Assembly: GCA_039619475.1 (NCBI GenBank)
Contig: CM077116.1
Span: 496,001-560,000 of the forward strand
Direction: 5' to 3'
Origin: Icerya purchasi
Lineage: Eukaryota > Arthropoda > Insecta > Hemiptera > Monophlebidae
DNA: 64,000 nt
The position numbers and the translations under genes are program-made. The notes below the pieces were generated by a model. That model had not been told where the DNA came from, did no database searches, and worked only from the letters and a program-made list of their open reading frames with translations. The number at the start of each line of letters is the position of its first letter. The stretch's first letter is position 1. Positions 50,701 through 59,700 of the stretch are shown piece by piece.

Positions 50701-53700
50701 CGTAATCCTATAATTAAACCAAATGGCAAATAAAAAATAAATGAAAAAACACTTGCACAATTAAAATATTAAATAATAAACCAAAAATAAATTCAAGGAT
50801 TTACTGTTGATTTCTATATAATCTAAATGCAACAATTTTTACACTCCAAAATTATTATCCGTGTACGCCAAAAAAATTAACAGTTCAGAAAACCAAGATA
50901 ATGCGTGAACTTGTTCCTTTATATATCCTTCCAACTTACTTTCGTATCCCATTCCGGCCATCGTGTTCGTATATTTTGTAGCTAATGAATTATCTTTTCC
51001 GATGTCTATATTTATATTTCCTATATAATTTGTCGCATCATTGTCCAAGTATTTTTTATCCATTTCTTTTATTTCCTTTATGTATTCCTTCACCTTTCCC
51101 GATGCCGATCTATAAAACTCCCACAGTCCCAGCTTTTTCTCGTACCCTGTTATTTCAAGCATTATACTTTCCACATTTTCTATATTTTCCAGTTATACAA
51201 CATATTCTATACGAAATGCCGATAATGTTCAGTAGTATTTTCGCCTTCAACTATCCGAAAATTCATAAAGAAATTATCAAATTTCTTTATGGTCTTCAAG
51301 TTATAACTTTTCAATTGATAACGAAAATTTTTGATCTTACATATAAAAAAAAAATTTATTCATGCTGCATCCTTTGGGTATAATTCATTCCCGGTATTGA
51401 TTTTTCCGTTTTTTTTTATTTTTGAAACTTTAATCAATTTATACTTATCGATAATTAACAGTATCATAACCAATTTGATAAACCATAACAATTAAAAAAT
51501 AAACGATCTGTAAATAGTACATTCTATGGAAATGTTTGTTCTGTGTCTCATTTCCGCTTCAGATCCCCCTCCATTTTCTACTACTGAACCTAAATATCTA
51601 CACTGTTTCACAATTTCCACACCGTTAACGTCATGCATTTCCGGGCGATTGTCGTTTTTCCTGTCTATAATCATGATTTTCGTCTTATCTTTATTAATTA
51701 TTAACCCATATTTAGCGCTGCATTTTTCAAGACAACTTAAGAGTTTGAAGACGTATATGGGCTGATCCCGCGGTATCAAAAGAAGTAAAAATAAAACTAG
51801 CGAATAGGTTTTCTCAGTATTTCTCTGCGGCGCAGAAACTGTTCGACTGGCCCACAACAGAGATCAATGGCGACATCTTATACATCAGATGGACAAATCA
51901 TAATCACGATATCTCCGCGAGAGATTCACGACTCAATAATGATGATAGAAGTGTACTGAATACGGGAAATAACAGTACCATTTAACAAGAGAATCAAGGT
52001 TATACCGATGCAAACAAAATGCAGATAAAAGCGCAACACACCCTATGAAAACACATAATTAGCTGCAATCTTTTAGACTAAATAAACGACATATGAAGAT
52101 GAAAGAGAAATGCGCCTGTTTAGTCTACAAAGACAAACCAAAGAAAATTATTTGTTGATAGCGTTATGAATATTAATAAAAAGTGTTTGAAATAAGTTGA
52201 AAAAATATAAATGAATAAAACGAAACATTTATTAATTGACGTTCAAATTTAGCCAAATTGCCTAATATCCTTTAAACACGCATTGAAATAGTGCTGTTAA
52301 ATCATAAGTATTATACTCACAGTAACACCTCATGAAACCTCGTAGTTGCAGTACATTGCTCATTGTTTACGAAGAGACTTTAATAAACGCGGCATCAACT
52401 GTAACTGCAACTTTTGAAACTATCAGCATGAACATAACCGGCCAAAAATATTTAAGAGAAAACTATTGAAAACAAAATTTATACAAATCAAGTGGGTATC
52501 TTATTCTACGAATTTCTAATCACAAACTGAATTTATATCCTGAAATATAAAAAAGTTAAAGGGAATTTAAGGAATCTGCGTGCTGGAAAATATAAAGAGA
52601 TGTAAACAGCAATACTCTGACGATATAATGCCCTGCGATTTATCTTTATAGAAACTGTGCAGTAAATAACGATTTAAATCCAAAATGATAGAAAGCAGGT
52701 GAAAACACCTTACCAACTCAGAATTAGACAAACATTAATTCGAGATTGAAATTATTTCACAGAGATTATTTTTAAAGACGGTATTAAAGAGTTCACAGTT
52801 AAACACACATCCATTCGTCTTGCCATTTAATGAAACTTTTCTAATAATTCATCTTCAGGTATTGTCATGAGAAACACATGCGTCACTGTGACAATTTTTT
52901 CATCCGTTGTAAAGTTGCGACCGCGTAGAATGGCCTGAAGCTGCGGGAAAAGTCAAAAGTCGCATAGGAATGGACTCGTGTCAACTGTGAAGGGGGCCTA
53001 TCTTGAAAATGATATTTGATTAGTTACTGGTAATGATTCCGAATAAAAATTGGTCTGTTTTTTCCATTTTTTCCATTGTTAAAAATCTTGGAGGGACTCG
53101 TATAAGTACTTATTTGTACACAGCCGTACCGCAACTCGTTTTCAACGAACTGAGCTCACCAAGCGTTTGATCGATAGATAATGAGCTAAATATTCATACT
53201 AGTATGTTTTCCAATCGATAGATAGCACTGGCTGCCTATACGGAATTTAATGTCACCTTCTTAGCGACAGTTTACGCAAAAAACTATTTTTATTAATACA
53301 TGTAAAAAAAAAAAAATCACTTTAAAAAACGTATTTGATACAAAAAGTTTAATTTATATAATGAAAAGTGTTGAAAATAAACTTCATATTGAAGCACACG
53401 CTTTCTTGTCTAATTTTATTTCGAGACACTTTTCTTAACCGTTCTGTATTTAAGACATAACAATTATATCTTCAACCCGTTGAAAAGAATGCAAATTAAC
53501 TTTGTACACCTGCGCCATCAGAAACAATTCAATTTGGTGACCTAGGAGGCTGCAAGTCTCTACAAATAAGTAACTTACAGCACCGTACGACTGGGAACAG
53601 AATGAAACATTCTGTTGTTTTTTCAAATAGAATCACGACGTATGCATGATGGACTCTCACGAAATAATTACAGATATAAAATTTAAAAAAAGCTTGTTAC

Positions 53701-56700
53701 ATTGTTTACAGGTGTATATTACTTCCTGAACACCTTGTATTTCAATGAAAAAGAAATGAAATTAGCAATGTGTAAGAAAAAATATTATAATTAACTAAAA
53801 TAAAAGAAATTATGCATACTCACAAATATTTTAGCATTTTTTCAAGAATAATTAAGCGATTGATTTTATTATTAAATGGGAATATTCATTTTCCCTAACT
53901 AGATTCATCAATAACCATTTGAAAAAAAAAAAAAAAAAAAAAAAGCAAAAACAGAATACAAAATTTAAGAAAAATAATATTCACTTTTTTGTTAGATACT
54001 TGACCCCCCCCCCCCCCAAAAAAAAAATTCTGAAGATTGTTTCAGGAGTTCCGCACGCATCAATTCATGGTCCGGGTGTTTAAAGTGCTTCGAAGTATTG
54101 TGAAATGCTGTTACATTACGAATTATTTTATTTCCATTCTAATGTTAGACTATAAATTTATGCATTCTGTTCACGAGATTACGATTTATTCACTTTATTC
54201 ACTAATCTTTGCTTCTAGTCTTACTGTTCTATACACACCAAAAATGCAAAAACTACAATCACTACTTACTTTGAAAACAAGTTAACTGTCCAATACGGTG
54301 TTTAGAAAATTTGTTAGAATTAATTAACTTTATAAGACGATTCCTACCATACGTACAGCTAATAATGATTTTTTTCAAAAATCGTAACATATACGATAAA
54401 ATCCAACTAAAATAATTATGTTGAAACCAAAATTTTTGGACCGTTATATTCGAAAATGGATAGAAGGGAATTTTACAAAAATATAGTATTCAGAATAACA
54501 CATAAAATATTTTTTATAGTAATATTTTTACTAAATATAGCTGTCACTTGAAACATGCACCTCCATATATAGTGAACAGAATTTATTGAACGATTCTTAA
54601 ATACTGAGAAACATCCACTTTCTTATTTTCTAAAAATTCTATAATTAGAATATTTTTCTTCAAATATCGACCGTAAGGAATAGCTCTTAAGGCAGTGTTA
54701 TGCAAGGTTTCTGAGGATTTTATGAGATATTTACTAGCCAAAGAATACACCACCTGGCGACGGGAAGTCAATCTGCCTGGAACAAGTGATCTACATACGG
54801 TTAAAAGTAGTTTAGGGTTAATATTATACCTGTAACGAGATAAATATTTTAAAATGGGACGGGGTTTGTTTATAGTATTTGTGCTTGAGATCAAATATGT
54901 GAAGAATCTACGTAAGACCCGAGTCGAAATTCAAGCCTAGAAATTTAACCGAAAATGTAAATAAAAGGGAAAAACCATTTAGAAAAAAGAAAAAGTCAAA
55001 CTTTGGATTTAGTAGGCGACTCTTATGGAATTTCACAAAATGAATTTCGCTTGGGGAAAACGAAAGGCCTTGACTACCAGTGTAAAAATTTTGGGAAAAA
55101 AATTACTGTCGGCCTAATCCAATATTATCTCAAAATATTGTCGAAATTCCATTTAAGCTCGCATGTCATATTTCAAATACGTATTCGTGAATTTCGTAAC
55201 TTTTACGAATAACATTTCTATCCTAAAAAAGTTTCTTATGGATATTAGTCTGACGTATTTCGTGCTGTTAAAAAATTCCCATATAAAAACTTAATAAAAA
55301 AAAATAATTTACAGAAAATACCTTGTGTCGTAACTGGTCCTCAACCGTAAGCACCTTACGTTTCAAATGCATTAATGCGGATTGGTATTCCCCGAGTTCA
55401 GTTTGTAAATGATCTATCAGTTGATCCCTGCAATTATAAGAATTTACAAATAAAATTGAAAATTATACACCAACACCACCCGTTGAAGCGTATTTTAAAT
55501 ATTTTTTAAATAACACTAAAAAGATTAAAACTAATGAAAAAATTAAAATTATTTTCTGTACGCAAATATTTCAATATGTAATTCTGTAACCCTTTACTAA
55601 TTCTACATTTTCATTTGTCAACAGCGAAGAACTTCGTTTTCAAAAGCAAACACAAAAATTTTAAAACACAATCATATTTGCATTTTTCAGAAGTTTATGT
55701 AGTAAGTAGTTATTTAACTCACAGAATTTTCGTTTATAAACTAGTCATAAACTGCGCCATTACACTGTCTTCAAAATTTGACATTAAACGTGTTTTTGTT
55801 TTTTTTTTCATTCATTTAGATAATCTAAAGGTTCTACAATCCACCAGTCGGTTCTCAAATAATCATAATGTTTATTCAAATTACTTTATCCAATTAAAAG
55901 TTATAAAAATAATCGAATATGATCGAATTCTTAGTTTATATTAAATATAATATACGTTAGCTCTTTAATTTAATACGGTATTTTTCCCATTAATTTTATT
56001 AAAACCGCTTCTTTTACATGAAAATCTGAATATAATATAAGGAAAATAACTAGTACAGTCACTATATATTAATATACAATCACTGCTTCATGTATAGGTT
56101 TTAAAATAAACTCAATATATATATATATATACTAGCTGACCCGGCGAACTTCGTACCACCACAGAAATAATAAATTTTGTGTTAACTTATTAGCTGAATT
56201 AAATTTAGTTTTTATTAATACTCAAAATGAATTAAGTTCAATAAATGTGCAAAAACCAAAAAGACAAATATTTTAATTACATTGAAATGAATATAATTCA
56301 CGTGACAGCAAGGTATTGTTCACCTTAGTAACAAAAATCAGTATAAATTTATACTAAAAAATTTTAAGTAAATACTCAATTTATATACTTTTTAATAAAG
56401 TGTGTACTCCATGCAGTTAGCTGATGATGGGCTATACACGAAAAAACGTGTTTCTAATGATCTCTAATTTCTTAAAGTAAATTTATACCGGTTTTTAAGA
56501 TTCCGTACACACTATAAAATACAAAATCCCAATAAGATAGTTCAGAAACGACAAAAATATTTATTTCTACAATAGTTCGAAACGGTTTGACTTATCGCAA
56601 TTGGATCATAAATTCCAATTAAACTTCTATCTGTGACAATTTACAACTTTAAACTGAGCGATTATCCTGGGCGGCAAGAAACCGTCTAGAATATATAATA

Positions 56701-59700
56701 TGGAATTTAGAACGACCTCAAAAATACCCTTAAAAAAATTCTAATTCGTCACCAAATAACTCTTTAAAAGCGAAATTCAAAATATAAAACAAAACACAGG
56801 AGCCCTTTATGGAAATTCAAAAATTACGGTTAAAAAATTATTTAAACCCCCCTTTTGGCGCAAAAACAGCAAAAGAAAAAGAATTTTCTTCATAAATATT
56901 TTTTTTACTTCGTACTTTGCTATTCGAGCGAAGACAAATTCAACAAATCAAAGATCATAAAAATCTGTCCAGCCATCCTTGAGTTATAAGTGGTATAACT
57001 AATCCGACTTTGTTTTATACATATGTAATATAGAATTCAGAATGACGTCAAAAATCACCCTTAAAAATTCATAATTGATCACCCGATAATCCTTTAAAAG
57101 CTAAATTCAAAATATAAAACAAAATACAGGAGCCCTTTTATGAAATTCAAAAATTACGAATAAAAAATTATTTAAACCCTCCTTTTGAACCAAAAACGGC
57201 AAAAAAAATGAATTTTCTTCATAAATTCGTCTTAAATCCGAAAATTTCAAACTTTTTTGAATAAGTTATAACAATCTGGACCGTTTTGATGAAAATTTTT
57301 ATAAAGAAAGCTAATCTGTCCAGCCGTTTAGGAGTTCAGTCACAAACACACGCATAGAAGAATTATATATATAAAGATATATATATATATGTATATATTT
57401 TTTTTATTTTTTTTTAAATATTAAAAGTAACGTTTACGTATTGAAATTAAGCGCATAAAATCATATTTTGATTATTCGTTTAATGGTTTTCATAAACAAG
57501 CTGATTCATTCAACAACAATATTACTGGACGAATTAACTTATTTCCAGACACTTATTTTTAAATCAACCGATTTTATAAGAAAACTGTTTTGAATTGTTA
57601 ACCGATAGGTTAATTAGCCAACTGCTAAACATCAGCTGTAATTTTCGAATATTCATATTTACTTCGTGGAATGAAAAGTAAAAAAAATTTAAACCAAGTT
57701 TCAATTCGGATGAATTGTGAATCCGTTTTTAACGATCATATTGATTTAGAAGAAAAATTTTTAAATCGTTAAAATTATTTTTTTTCATATCTGTAGAGCC
57801 ACTCTTAAAACCGAACAAAATATATTTTAATTATACTAACTGAACTGTTAAATATATTAAGTTTATAATTGAACGTTTTTCTATAAACAATTCAAACTTT
57901 TAATAAAATGATAAAAATTTGTTGCTAAATATTTTTTGTATAACCGTTAATTCATTTATCTAATATTTATAGAAAAATTTGTAGTACATAAAAAAAAAAA
58001 AAAAAAAAAAGATAAAATAACAAAATGAAGAAACAAGCAAAAAATAGATATTTTAGAAGAAACAGTAAAAATATGAAAAAAAATGTGTTAATACCTTTGA
58101 GCAATTAAATCTGGTGAAATTGATCGACTACAATTTTGACTAGAATCATTTGTCGTTATATCTATTAATTCAACACTTTGCGAATTTTCCGTTACATCTT
58201 CTTCCGGCATAATTACTACCGGCGTAACGTACGTTTTCAACTCTGCTTGCACTAATATATTCGGTGGTTTCTGCAATTTACAACATTAAACAGCTTAATA
58301 AACTAACCCGGTTACTTTTTATGTATTTTTTAATATCGCATTTCGAAATTTATTTAAAGGAAGTATATCCAATTGAATTAGAAACTTACCTCTGGAAGTA
58401 ACGGAATTTGAATTAAATTTTTAAAATACTGCAATATGGACGAAGATAAGTAGAACTGACGTAAAAGATCGAACTGCTTCAAAAATCGTTGCCGATGACC
58501 AGATAATATGTCGGGCGAAAGCTGAGCGTGCAACTTAAACAAAATTTTAACGCAGTAATCGTAAAGTTGCGACGAATCCTGAATACACTGTATTAGGGGA
58601 GCCAAACGGCACTGTCCGCTACTAGTCATCGAATTCGAACGAGACATATCCAACGAGCCAAAAACTAACAAACCACACACACATACGTTTTCTTTACAAT
58701 GAAACATATTTGTTTAATATTTGTTTCTTAAACGTTTAAAATTCTGTTAAATCTATTTTTGTAAATTTTCTATATTGAGGGAATTTTTATTGCAGCTATA
58801 TATTTATCCGAGTTCGGTATATTTGGCATCATTTATTGATGATATCCGATTCAAATTAATATTCGGAAATATTCTATTTTATTTCGTTTTTGCGGGTAAT
58901 GTCTTTTGTTTCAGCGCTGACCTTCGGAAGCGTAGCGGAGACGTTTACAAGGCTAAATTCAAAAATTTCCATGGTTCGATCGCATGATTAACTCGGTGGA
59001 TCTTTGTATGCAATGTTAAAGATGTAAGAAGCGAATTTTCTTCAACAGCGGATGTGCGTCAACGGTACGGTTACTTATATGGAACAATGTGGAGTGAGTT
59101 ATCGTGACGTAGTTGGTTAAGCAGTGGTGTTTCGGTTAGGTGCTACCGCACACCGAAATTTCTAGATTTCACTTTTGCAGGGTTCATCTCCATAATTGAT
59201 GTACCCCCCCCCCCCCCCAAAAAAAAGTTGAGAGGCGAGAGTAAATTTATATGAATTCCTTGGATTTGGGGTAAATCGTTTGGCAGTAATTCTTTCTTTA
59301 AGAAAAATTATTCATTCGGCGGATGATTGTAGTGGCCGTTGTTCAGATATCTGTATGAACGTGTATAATTACCGTCAAGCGTAAATTTGTCGCAATGATT
59401 TTGAAGCTAGTCGGTCGTAATAAGACACAAAGCCGTTCATCTTTTCAATACATATATATATTTTGCATGTCTCCATAGAATTTTCAATCAATTTTCTTTG
59501 TTAGTGGTTATAACCTCAACCAGCTAATAAAAAAGAATGCTAATCATCATATTTAATCTGTTTGGATTTTATTTTCTGTGATATTTCGTTAAAGATTTGT
59601 GGTTTAAAGTCCTTTAAAATGTTAGTTGTTTTTTAAAAATTTTTTAGCTGTGTTCATGAATAAAAAAAAAAAAATATTATTCGCACTGCTAACTAAAGCG

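Noticed and set aside
51526..51765. Plus-strand 79-codon frame
   Set aside because: Shadow of the minus-strand reverse transcriptase fragment.
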